Source: Syntrophobacterales bacterium
GTDB lineage: Bacteria; Desulfobacterota; Syntrophobacteria; BM002
Direction: 5' to 3'
Length of the DNA stretch: 11,209 nucleotides
Assembly (NCBI GenBank): GCA_030613915.1
Contig: JAUWKY010000030.1
Location: 1-11,209 of the forward strand
The notes beneath the pieces were generated by a model. It did not search any database. It was not told the DNA's origin and was given only the letters and a program-made list of their open reading frames with translations. A program made the translations under genes and the position numbers. This document shows positions 1 to 6,374 of the stretch, piece after piece; the first letter of the stretch is position 1, and every line of letters starts with the position of its first letter.

Positions 1-60
1 CGCTCAGTATAGTGTGTTTATTGGTGATAGTTCAAGACAAAAGCAATAATTGAAATGCGC

Positions 61-89
61 TTGACAGAAAGGGTGCCTCAGAATAGTTT
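61..89 (+). promoter_or_regulatory. probable sigma-70 promoter of thrC
   Basis: A perfect -35 hexamer TTGACA (61-66) is followed after exactly 17 bases by TAGTTT (84-89), a weak -10 with three of six consensus positions. It lies about 55 bases upstream of the chosen thrC start, in the right orientation. The strong -35 and ideal spacing favour it, and the poor -10 lowers confidence. Nothing else is recognisable in bases 1-60. Confidence 0.45.
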
Positions 90-143
90 TTTGATCTACC
101 TCGAGTGCATTGGGTATACTTACACAAAATCACGGAGACAACA

Positions 144-1658
144 ATGAGGGCTTCTGACTTTTCCGATGAGATTCGACCCCACCTTTTTCCTCAACCTAGT
201 GGTGATCTGATCTATAGATGCCTACAGTGCGAGGAGGTCTTCTCCATTGAATCGTTGCTTTACACCTGTCTCAAGTGCAAGAGCGTCTTGTTGATTGAAG
301 ATCGTGAGAGGGAACGTCTGAAACAGTACAGCGGTTCATTCTGGCGGCGGCTTTTTGACCACCGGAGAATGCTGAACCACCCTGCTCTGAAGGGAATATT
401 TCTGTTTCACGAACTGATCGCTCCGGTCATACCGCTGGAAGACATCATATACTTGGGAGAGGGTCACACACCTGTTGTTCAGGCTAATGATGTACTGCAG
501 GAGTGGGTTGGCTTGGATTTTTATTTCAAGAACGACGGGCAGAACCCGAGTGCCTCCTTCAAAGATCGAGGTATGGCCTGCGCTTTAAGTTACTTGAATT
601 ACCTGGTTCGCAGTCAAGGGTTGACCGAGGTGCTCTCAATATGTGCTTCCACGGGAGATACCTCGGCTGCCGCAGCCCTGTACTCTGCTTACATGAGTAA
701 GACCGTCAAGTCAGCAGTACTGCTGCCGCACAAGAAGGTCACACCACAGCAAATGTCGCAGCCCCTGGGAAGTGGTGCCCGGGTATTCGAGATTCCAGGA
801 GTATTTGATGACTGTATGAAAGTGGTAGAACATCTTGCAGAGAACTACAATGTAGCATTGCTGAATTCAAAAAACGCCTGGCGCATTCAAGGGCAAGAGT
901 CCTACTCCTTTGAGGTGGCACAGAGCTTTGATTATGAGCTGGAGAAAAAGGTGGTGGTGGTTCCCATCGGTAATGCTGGCAATATTACTGCGATTATGGG
1001 GGGATTTCTGAAACTGCTGGATCTAGGAGTGATCGAAACTCTACCCAAGATTGTCGGGGTGCAGTCAGAACATGCCGATCCGGTATACCGTTACTACCGA
1101 GAATCGGCTCCGAGCAAGCGGGTATTTCGCCCCGTAACCGTACGGCCCAGTGTGGCCCAGGCGGCAATGATCGGCAATCCTGTGTCCATGCCTCGGGTTG
1201 TGAGGTTGGTTGAAGCGTACGAACAGGCTGCAAGCAGCCCTGGGGTTTTTGTAGTCCAGGTAAGCGAACAGGAAATTATGGACTGCCAGCTCATTGCCAA
1301 CCGAAATGGACACATTGCCTGTACTCAGGGTGGTGAATGTTTGGCAGGCTTGCTGCGGGCCAGGGAGGAAGGGGTTGTCTCCGCAGAGGAGGTTGCGGTG
1401 CTGAATGCTACCGCGCACGCACTCAAATTTGCTGGATTTCAGGAAAGCTACTTTGCCGATGATCTGGACGCAGCGTATGAGATAGTGCCCAAGCCTGAGT
1501 TGAGAAACTTCCCCGCACTGGTTGAGGCTCCAGGAGTGACAAGACTGCCCGCACCCGGAAAGCCCTTGCCTCCAGATGAGTTCAACACTTTTGTGGAAGA
1601 AACCGCCAGGGAAATCGCTCGGGAACTTGGATTGAAAGAGAAGGCAGCACAGATTTAG
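144..1658 (+). CDS. thrC: threonine synthase (PLP-dependent, fold type II, with N-terminal zinc ribbon)
   Basis: Predicted to convert O-phosphohomoserine to threonine plus phosphate in the cytoplasm, the last step of threonine biosynthesis. The 504-residue protein opens with two CxxC pairs (C26/C29, C42/C45) that form a zinc ribbon common in bacterial ThrC. The PLP domain follows. The lysine expected to bind PLP is K140 in the SFKDRG motif, STGDTSAA lies at about 169-176, and the glycine-rich phosphate-binding loop PIGNAGN is at about 274-280. An in-frame GTG at 105 would add 13 residues, but the ATG at 144 has GGAG seven bases upstream and gives a normal N-terminus. The gene appears monocistronic: the next gene is on the other strand and only short tandem repeats lie between. 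Related fold-type-II enzymes such as cysteate synthase share these motifs, but length and zinc ribbon fit threonine synthase best. Confidence 0.9.
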   Translation: MRASDFSDEIRPHLFPQPSGDLIYRCLQCEEVFSIESLLYTCLKCKSVLLIEDRERERLKQYSGSFWRRLFDHRRMLNHPALKGIFLFHELIAPVIPLEDIIYLGEGHTPVVQANDVLQEWVGLDFYFKNDGQNPSASFKDRGMACALSYLNYLVRSQGLTEVLSICASTGDTSAAAALYSAYMSKTVKSAVLLPHKKVTPQQMSQPLGSGARVFEIPGVFDDCMKVVEHLAENYNVALLNSKNAWRIQGQESYSFEVAQSFDYELEKKVVVVPIGNAGNITAIMGGFLKLLDLGVIETLPKIVGVQSEHADPVYRYYRESAPSKRVFRPVTVRPSVAQAAMIGNPVSMPRVVRLVEAYEQAASSPGVFVVQVSEQEIMDCQLIANRNGHIACTQGGECLAGLLRAREEGVVSAEEVAVLNATAHALKFAGFQESYFADDLDAAYEIVPKPELRNFPALVEAPGVTRLPAPGKPLPPDEFNTFVEETAREIARELGLKEKAAQI

Positions 1659-1660
1659 TA

Positions 1661-1692
1661 GATAATTAGATAATTAGAAAATTGGAGAATTA
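1661..1692. repeat. 4 x 8-bp AT-rich tandem repeat
   Basis: Immediately after the thrC stop there are four consecutive 8-bp units: GATAATTA, GATAATTA, GAAAATTG and GAGAATTA. The last two have drifted from the first two. No function is evident. Such arrays can arise by slippage. No hairpin-plus-T-tract terminator for thrC was seen here. Confidence 0.7.
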
Positions 1693-1713
1693 GTAAAATA
1701 GCTGAATTATTGA

Positions 1714-1734
1714 CTGCTTACTGCTCACCGCTTA
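1714..1734. repeat. 3 x 7-bp tandem repeat
   Basis: Three consecutive heptamers, CTGCTTA, CTGCTCA and CCGCTTA, end exactly where the stop codon of the minus-strand small gene begins. A fourth degenerate unit (CTATTTA) would overlap that stop. This is a different unit and period from the 8-bp array 20 bases upstream. No function can be assigned. Confidence 0.6.
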
Positions 1735-2010
1735 CTATTTACAATTTGACTCAGTGGGTGTCTCCCAGCGGTCAGGAGGATTGAGAAGGTATTGGCGCAT
1801 TTGGTTGGAGTCAAGTGTTTCATAGATTACACGGTGGCGGTTGAGTTCTTCTAAGGCCCTCGTTAGAGCCTCCGGACTTTCATTCCAGAATGAACCCGCC
1901 GACTCAATGGTAACCGGCGTACCGCTTTCGGCTAGGGTACAGATGAGAATGTAGGCCGAGGTAGCTCCCACAGACAAATCTAAGGCGAAAATTTTCCGAT
2001 TCATCAGCAT
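1735..2010 (-). CDS. small hypothetical protein, winged-helix-like
   Basis: I do not recognise a named family. The 91-residue product starts MLMNRK. It has a hydrophobic helix-like segment around TSAYILICTLAES, then a second helical stretch containing SPEALTRALEELNRH, then VIYETLDSNQMRQYLL. This helix, helix, strand order resembles a small winged-helix DNA-binding fold, but no catalytic or metal site is visible. The ATG at 2010 has AAGGAG 11 bases upstream, a slightly long spacing; an ATG two codons later is the alternative. The reading frame stays open as far as 2154, but that extension runs into a palindromic repeat and is unlikely to be coding. It faces thrC convergently across the tandem repeats. 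A possible role as a local regulator is inference only. Confidence 0.55.
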   Translation of the reverse strand: MLMNRKIFALDLSVGATSAYILICTLAESGTPVTIESAGSFWNESPEALTRALEELNRHRVIYETLDSNQMRQYLLNPPDRWETPTESNCK

Positions 2011-2050
2011 GAGAAAAGAATCTCCTTGTTTTCTGTCCACTGTCAAAAGC

Positions 2051-2216
2051 TGATGATCTCTTAAAAAGTCATTAATGAGACGGCACAGTAAAAAGCACCA
2101 GATGCAAGGCGCGCGAAGCTTTAGGAATGAGGCGTACTTACAGGTACGCCGCAATGACTAAAGATGAAGCGCAATCCCGCCGGGGCGGGACAGATGGACT
2201 TTTTACGAAGCCGTCA
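2051..2216. repeat. 166-bp palindromic intergenic element (MITE-like)
   Basis: The left end TGATGATCTCTTAAAAAGTC (2051-2070) matches the reverse complement of the right end (2197-2216) at 15 of 20 positions. The match includes an identical 9-base core, TAAAAAGTC. At the centre is a perfect 7-bp stem, GGCGTAC (2131-2137) and GTACGCC (2144-2150), with a 6-base loop. The arms between ends and centre also resemble each other's reverse complement imperfectly. No open frame of note or clear target-site duplication is present. The layout is that of a non-autonomous inverted-repeat element or REP-like sequence. It resembles, from memory, repeats scattered in Desulfobacterota genomes. Confidence 0.7.
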
Positions 2217-2246
2217 AAGGCTATAATAAACACTTACGAGACGCAA

Positions 2247-2350
2247 GGGAAGGTGGCCCACCAACTTCCCGGGAAAAAGGTGGAAAAAGCTATCGGACCG
2301 AAGCCCTACTCCTGCTGAGGCTTTGGCACAAGGCTTGTCTTGCTGATAGC
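2247..2350 (+). ncRNA. candidate structured RNA upstream of the cysteine synthase fusion
   Basis: Two stem systems lie close together. GGGAAG (2247-2252) pairs with CTTCCC (2265-2270), with a possible inner GTG/CAC. Then GCTATC (2289-2294) pairs with GATAGC (2345-2350), enclosing an 8-bp stem CCGAAGCC (2298-2305) and GGCTTTGG (2319-2326), all pairs intact with one G-U. The nested design suggests a folded RNA. I could not match it to the riboswitch consensus sequences I know (TPP, cobalamin, SAM, c-di-GMP-I, glycine, fluoride). A promoter-like pair at 2374-2402 lies downstream of it, so it may be a separate small RNA rather than a leader. The opposite strand would fold similarly. It could also be an old repeat. 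Confidence 0.3.
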
Positions 2351-2373
2351 CGCATTGGATAGATCATTTATTG

Positions 2374-2402
2374 TTGCTAGTATTTCAGTTATTTAGTATG
2401 TT
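2374..2402 (+). promoter_or_regulatory. probable sigma-70 promoter of the cysteine synthase fusion gene
   Basis: TTGCTA (2374-2379) and TATGTT (2397-2402) each match the sigma-70 hexamers at four of six positions and are separated by exactly 17 bases. This would give a leader of roughly 75 bases before the start at 2484. The hexamers are mediocre in AT-rich DNA, so this is tentative. Confidence 0.35.
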
Positions 2403-2483
2403 TTTTCCACATTCAAAAGCTTCAGCACAAATCGCATTTCCTCTAGCCGAGCAAAACAAAGGGTTTCTTCACGGGAATGAACC

Positions 2484-4796
2484 ATGAGGAATGTCTATGA
2501 TAATATCCTGCAGTTGATCGGCAACACCCCTTTGATTCTCGTCAGCCGCCTCAATCCCAATCCCAACGTTGATATTTACGCTAAGCTGGAGTCTCAAAAT
2601 CCCGGCGGTTCAGTCAAAGACCGCATTGCCCTTCAGATGATAGAGGAAGCCGAACAGCGAGGCGAACTGACTCCCGAGAAGACCATAATCGAGGCCACCA
2701 GCGGCAATACCGGCATTGGTATGGCAATGGTTGCTGCAGTGAAGGGTTATCGTATCTCTCTGGCGATGCCCGAAACCGCCAGCCAGGAGCGCCAGAAGAT
2801 ACTGAAAGCCCTGGGGGCCGAAATCCTGCTGACTTCCGGAGCTCTGGGTACGGATGGTGCTATAGAGAAGGTCTACGAATTAGTCCGTAGGTTTCCTGAT
2901 CGCTATTACATGCCTGATCAATTCAACAATGAAGACAATTGGAAAGCACATTATTATACCACCGCCCCAGAAATCTGGGAGCAAACCGAAGGCAAAGTGA
3001 CTCATGTCATAATGACTTTAGGGACAACCGGCACTGCTATCGGTGTCACCAGACGCTTGAAGGAATATGAGAAAAATGTCCGGACCATTGCCGTAGAACC
3101 CTATATGGGGCATAAAATTCAAGGTCTCAAAAATATGAAGGAGTCCTACGTGCCGGGCATATTCGACAAAGAAATCATGGATGAGATCGTCCATATCGAG
3201 GACGCGGAGGCCTTCGAGACTGCGAGGAGATTGGCTAGAGAAGAGGGTCTTTTTGTGGGAATGAGCGCAGGGGCAGCCATGGCGGCGGCGTTTCGGATAG
3301 CCAGCGATCTGACGCGAGGAACCATTGTGGCAATTCTCCCCGATGGCGGTGAACGCTATCTGAGCACTAACTTGTTTACCACCTTAATGGAACCTGATTT
3401 CCGCTTTTACAATACGTTTTCCCACCAGAAAGAAGACTTCAAACCCATCTCGGAAGGCAAGGTCTCCCTTTTTACCACCGGGCCGTCTGTGGGCGAATCC
3501 CTCGATATGACAGAGAGTCGCCGCTCTGTGGTAGCTGATCTCCTGCGGCGGTATCTGGAATACAAGGGTTTTGAGGTAAACCAGGTGGTCAATATTACCG
3601 ATATGGGGGAAAAGGCCCTACTGGACCCTGCTCGAGCCAATTCTGATCTTGACGCTAATGCCAAGAGATACATGGAGATTTGTCGCCGGGATCTGAGTGT
3701 CCTGGGAGTACAGCCGGCCACTTACTATGCGCGCACCAGCGACCATGTTGACGATATCTTGGACATCAGCAAAAGCCTGATGGAAAAGGGTTTTGCCTAC
3801 GAGAAATTGCGGTCTATTTATTTTGACATCTCAAAATTTTCGGACTACGGTAGACTATCTCGAGTGGATCTGCAGAAAATCAGACTCGGGAAGACGGTTG
3901 ATCTTGAAGCGTATGAGAAGCTGAATCCCCGGGACTTTACCTTACTCAGACGCGCCACCCTGGCAGAGTTGAAGCGTGGGATCTATCTGAAAACTTCCTG
4001 GGGAAATGTGCTGCCATCTCTACACCTTGAGACAGTAGCCTTAGCCATGAAACAGCTGGGGGAGACCATAGACATCCATGTCAGCAGCTTGGACTTTTTA
4101 TTCCCCCACAATGAAAACGAGATTGCCATTGCCCAGGCCGCGACCGGCAAACAGCTCGCAAACTACTATATCCATTGCGAACGGGTGCTGATGGACGGCA
4201 AAAAGATGTCCAGAGAGGGAGAGGGCAGGGTGACGGTGCAGCAATTGTTACATGGCGGCTACAGCGGCAGACAGATTCGCTATTGGTTGCTGGCTACCCA
4301 TTACCGCAAACCTTTGCATTCCGACGAGGATCGCTTACAGGAGGCTGCTCGGGGTTTGGAGCGGCTGGATGAATTCAGTCAGCGGCTACAACATGTGGTT
4401 ACAGGCGAGGCTGCCGAGGAGGTCGACCAGTTCGTCTATGAAGTTGAGCAGACTTTTGATCAGGCCATGGGGGACGATCTGAACGTCTCATCGGCACTGG
4501 CGGCAGTTTTCGGTTTTATCCGTAAACTCAATCCGTATCTATCTGATGGCCGTATAAGCGAAAGTCAAAAGAAAACAGCTCTTGCGGCTATGGAACGGCT
4601 TGATTCTGTATTGAATGTCTTGCAATGCCTAGAGCTTGAGCTGGATGAAGATACCTGCCGACTCCTGGAAACCAGAGCTGAAGCCAGACGCAACAAGAGT
4701 TGGGACGAGGCTGATCGGTTGCGTCAGGAACTTTTGGAGAGAGGGGTTAAGGTTGTCGATACCCCAGAAGGCACACGCTGGAAGCGTATTGAGTGA
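2484..4796 (+). CDS. cysteine synthase fused to a degenerate cysteinyl-tRNA synthetase-like domain
   Basis: The protein has 770 residues in one unbroken frame. Residues 1 to about 302 are an O-acetylserine sulfhydrylase of PLP fold type II. The IGNTPL start is at 12-17, the PLP lysine is K45 in GGSVKDR, TSGNTG is at 72-77, the phosphate loop is GTTGT at 180-184, and GERYLST closes the domain. This part should make cysteine from an activated serine and sulfide. From about residue 306 a full-length CysRS homologue follows without linker. It aligns colinearly with E. coli CysRS but lacks key parts. HIGH is replaced by DMTE (341-344), zinc ligands C28 and C209 by T332 and T517, and KMSK by KMSR (574-577). 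Zinc ligands H234 and E238 (H542, E546) and the C-terminal end (MGDDLN at 662-667, R731-D744 block) are kept. It is therefore unlikely to charge tRNA. A true CysRS should exist elsewhere. The start codon has only a weak upstream GGGA. Confidence 0.88.
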   Translation: MRNVYDNILQLIGNTPLILVSRLNPNPNVDIYAKLESQNPGGSVKDRIALQMIEEAEQRGELTPEKTIIEATSGNTGIGMAMVAAVKGYRISLAMPETASQERQKILKALGAEILLTSGALGTDGAIEKVYELVRRFPDRYYMPDQFNNEDNWKAHYYTTAPEIWEQTEGKVTHVIMTLGTTGTAIGVTRRLKEYEKNVRTIAVEPYMGHKIQGLKNMKESYVPGIFDKEIMDEIVHIEDAEAFETARRLAREEGLFVGMSAGAAMAAAFRIASDLTRGTIVAILPDGGERYLSTNLFTTLMEPDFRFYNTFSHQKEDFKPISEGKVSLFTTGPSVGESLDMTESRRSVVADLLRRYLEYKGFEVNQVVNITDMGEKALLDPARANSDLDANAKRYMEICRRDLSVLGVQPATYYARTSDHVDDILDISKSLMEKGFAYEKLRSIYFDISKFSDYGRLSRVDLQKIRLGKTVDLEAYEKLNPRDFTLLRRATLAELKRGIYLKTSWGNVLPSLHLETVALAMKQLGETIDIHVSSLDFLFPHNENEIAIAQAATGKQLANYYIHCERVLMDGKKMSREGEGRVTVQQLLHGGYSGRQIRYWLLATHYRKPLHSDEDRLQEAARGLERLDEFSQRLQHVVTGEAAEEVDQFVYEVEQTFDQAMGDDLNVSSALAAVFGFIRKLNPYLSDGRISESQKKTALAAMERLDSVLNVLQCLELELDEDTCRLLETRAEARRNKSWDEADRLRQELLERGVKVVDTPEGTRWKRIE

Positions 4797-4809
4797 GCAA
4801 TCCCTTCTT

Positions 4810-5598
4810 TCACCTTCCTTCCCGTAGTTGACGTATCTCCACATCAGAGCCGTTGCTCACCACCACTATACGAATGGAAATGGAGACCTGTTTTTGCTGA
4901 CCAGGATTGGCCAATTTCTGGCTCTCCACTTGGCTTTGGTCGAGGTGGCCAATCTTGTGCAATTCCCGGAGCAGATGGGGCAAACGTTGGCCAGGAACCT
5001 GGAGCTGGAATAAACGAGCTGATTTGGCATGGGGGGAGCGGCTCGACTCTCTTTCCGGCAGCGGTGGCCTAGTAAACGAACGCAGCATTGACTGCAGTTG
5101 TTGATCTGCCCTGGAGAAGTCCTTGACCCTCAGGACCATAACTGGAACAGAGGAACCTGGAGCTCCCTTCCTTATTGTAAAGGTTTCTTGGGACGGCTCA
5201 GCAGGGCGGGTGGTAGTCGCTACATTTTTCCGGGAGCTGGGGAAAAGTGATTGCCAAGGGTACTGAGACGGCATCACCTGCCAGAGGACAACAGAGATAA
5301 GTAACAGTAAAGCTGCACCCACCCCCATGGGAAGCCAGCGGGGGAGGTTGGCAGAGAACCAAAGAGGCTGACGGAGACGACGATTTTTCAACCTTGCCAT
5401 TACCACGGCACTGAGATGTTCTGGAGGATCGAGGGTCGGCAGTTGGTGTAGGATTTCTTGGGTTTTCTGCAAGGAACTCCACTTGCGATAACAGGGCAGA
5501 CATTCTTTGAGGTGGTGCTGTAGTTTTTCGCGCTCTCTCAGCGACAGGTCGCCGTCCAGATAATCGTTGAATTGTGATTGATACTTCCCGCAGTTCAT
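4810..5598 (-). CDS. membrane-anchored zinc-finger (ZAS-type) anti-sigma factor
   Basis: Expected to hold the adjacent ECF sigma factor inactive at the inner membrane. The 262-residue protein starts with an anti-sigma zinc-finger domain: C3 upstream, then H29-x3-C33-x2-C36, the usual HxxxCxxC signature. One membrane segment lies at about 91-109 (MGVGAALLLLISVVLWQVM), so the N-terminus is predicted cytoplasmic and the remaining roughly 150 residues periplasmic. The periplasmic part has a proline/serine-rich stretch around 165-175 and a folded C-terminal part. I cannot assign that part, but it is presumably the signal sensor or protease-accessible region. The start is 3 bases after the sigma factor stop, with GAG six bases upstream, so the two genes are probably translationally coupled. 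The gene ends 13 bp from the convergent fusion gene, with no terminator visible between. Confidence 0.88.
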   Translation of the reverse strand: MNCGKYQSQFNDYLDGDLSLREREKLQHHLKECLPCYRKWSSLQKTQEILHQLPTLDPPEHLSAVVMARLKNRRLRQPLWFSANLPRWLPMGVGAALLLLISVVLWQVMPSQYPWQSLFPSSRKNVATTTRPAEPSQETFTIRKGAPGSSVPVMVLRVKDFSRADQQLQSMLRSFTRPPLPERESSRSPHAKSARLFQLQVPGQRLPHLLRELHKIGHLDQSQVESQKLANPGQQKQVSISIRIVVVSNGSDVEIRQLREGR

Positions 5599-5601
5599 TG
5601 G

Positions 5602-6225
5602 CTACTCTAGCTTTTCTGAGAGGCAGTCCCGCATAGCGGCTCTGGCTCGGTGCAGACGTGATTTCACTGTGCCTGGCCTTAAAGAGAGCATTTCACTCAA
5701 TTCGTCATAGGAAAAACCCTGTATATCCCGCAATAGCAGTATCTGTCGGGCCTGGGGTGGTATTTGGTTGAGGCATTCCTGCACTTGGGCGGCCAGGTCT
5801 TTCGCCATCGTCCATTGTTCGGGAGTAGGAGCACTATCGGCCAGTCCCTCTGGACTTTCAGACACCGTGTTTGTTCCGTAATCTGCTCTTCTCGTCTGTC
5901 TGGCAAAAAAATTTCTTCTCGACAGGTACTTGATGCGATTTCGGGCCTGATTGAGGGCGATGCGATAGAGCCAGGTTGAAAACTTGGCCTCACCCCGAAA
6001 ACTCCGTATCCCCCGGAAAGCAGCAATGAAAATATCCTGGGTTAAATCTTCAGCTTCCCCTTCACTTCCCAGCATGCGATAGGTGAAATTGTAGATTTTT
6101 TTCTCATGCAGTCGCATCAGCTGGGCAAAAGATTCCCTATCTCCTCGCCGGCAACGATCAACGAGTACCTGATCTTCATGACGTTTAACGCTTGAACTGT
6201 GTTGAGCCAACGATTTTGTACCCAT
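5602..6225 (-). CDS. ECF sigma-70 factor, RpoE-like
   Basis: This 207-residue alternative sigma factor has region 2 at about 30-100, with the typical AEDLTQDIF and FSTWLYRIALNQARNR motifs for core binding and -10 recognition. A linker follows, then region 4 at about 150-207 with a helix-turn-helix (FSYDELSEMLSLRPGTVKSR) for the -35 element. It resembles the RpoE group (ECF02). It is followed at once by its anti-sigma partner, the standard arrangement for extracytoplasmic stress response. An RpoE-type promoter sits right in front of the gene, which suggests autoregulation. No good Shine-Dalgarno sequence precedes the ATG at 6225, and the predicted transcript would start only a few bases before it. 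The inducing signal cannot be read from the sequence. Confidence 0.92.
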   Translation of the reverse strand: MGTKSLAQHSSSVKRHEDQVLVDRCRRGDRESFAQLMRLHEKKIYNFTYRMLGSEGEAEDLTQDIFIAAFRGIRSFRGEAKFSTWLYRIALNQARNRIKYLSRRNFFARQTRRADYGTNTVSESPEGLADSAPTPEQWTMAKDLAAQVQECLNQIPPQARQILLLRDIQGFSYDELSEMLSLRPGTVKSRLHRARAAMRDCLSEKLE

Positions 6226-6234
6226 TTATCGAGA

Positions 6235-6261
6235 TTAGACAACAATGATTTGAAAAAGTTC
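6235..6261 (-). promoter_or_regulatory. RpoE-type (ECF) autoregulatory promoter
   Basis: On the minus strand a -35 GAACTT (6256-6261) is followed after 16 bases by TCTAA (6235-6239). E. coli RpoE uses GGAACTT, about 16 bases, then TCnnA-like -10 elements, so this is a close match at exact spacing. Only nine bases separate the -10 from the ATG at 6225. A transcript from here would have almost no leader. The position in front of an RpoE-like gene supports positive autoregulation. Confidence 0.65.
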
Positions 6262-6374
6262 TACAAAATATACTGATTCTATTGAAAAGATCGGGCAATC
6301 AGCAAGCTTCGTGAAACATCCAAGCCACAGGATCATATAATAATTGGCCGAATTATTTCAAGGAGTGATCAACA

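Noticed and set aside
105..143. GTG start extending threonine synthase by 13 residues
   Set aside because: The ATG at 144 has GGAG at proper spacing and gives the usual family N-terminus; no ribosome binding site fits the GTG.
1065..1418. 117-codon minus-strand frame inside thrC
   Set aside because: Fully antisense to a well-supported enzyme gene, without ribosome binding site or recognisable domain.
2011..2154. N-terminal extension of the minus-strand small gene
   Set aside because: The extension runs through the palindromic element (2051-2216). A Shine-Dalgarno sequence lies at 2022-2027, so the start at 2010 is preferred.
2127..2318. 63-codon plus-strand frame over the repeat and structured region
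   Set aside because: It starts in the palindrome, has no ribosome binding site and no recognisable sequence; the DNA is better explained as repeat plus folded RNA.
2217..2360. Known riboswitch (c-di-GMP-I suggested by GACGCAA near 2240; SAM or cobalamin considered)
   Set aside because: Only a short word matches. The tetraloop, receptor and second conserved strand of the c-di-GMP-I fold are absent, as are the SAM and cobalamin core motifs.
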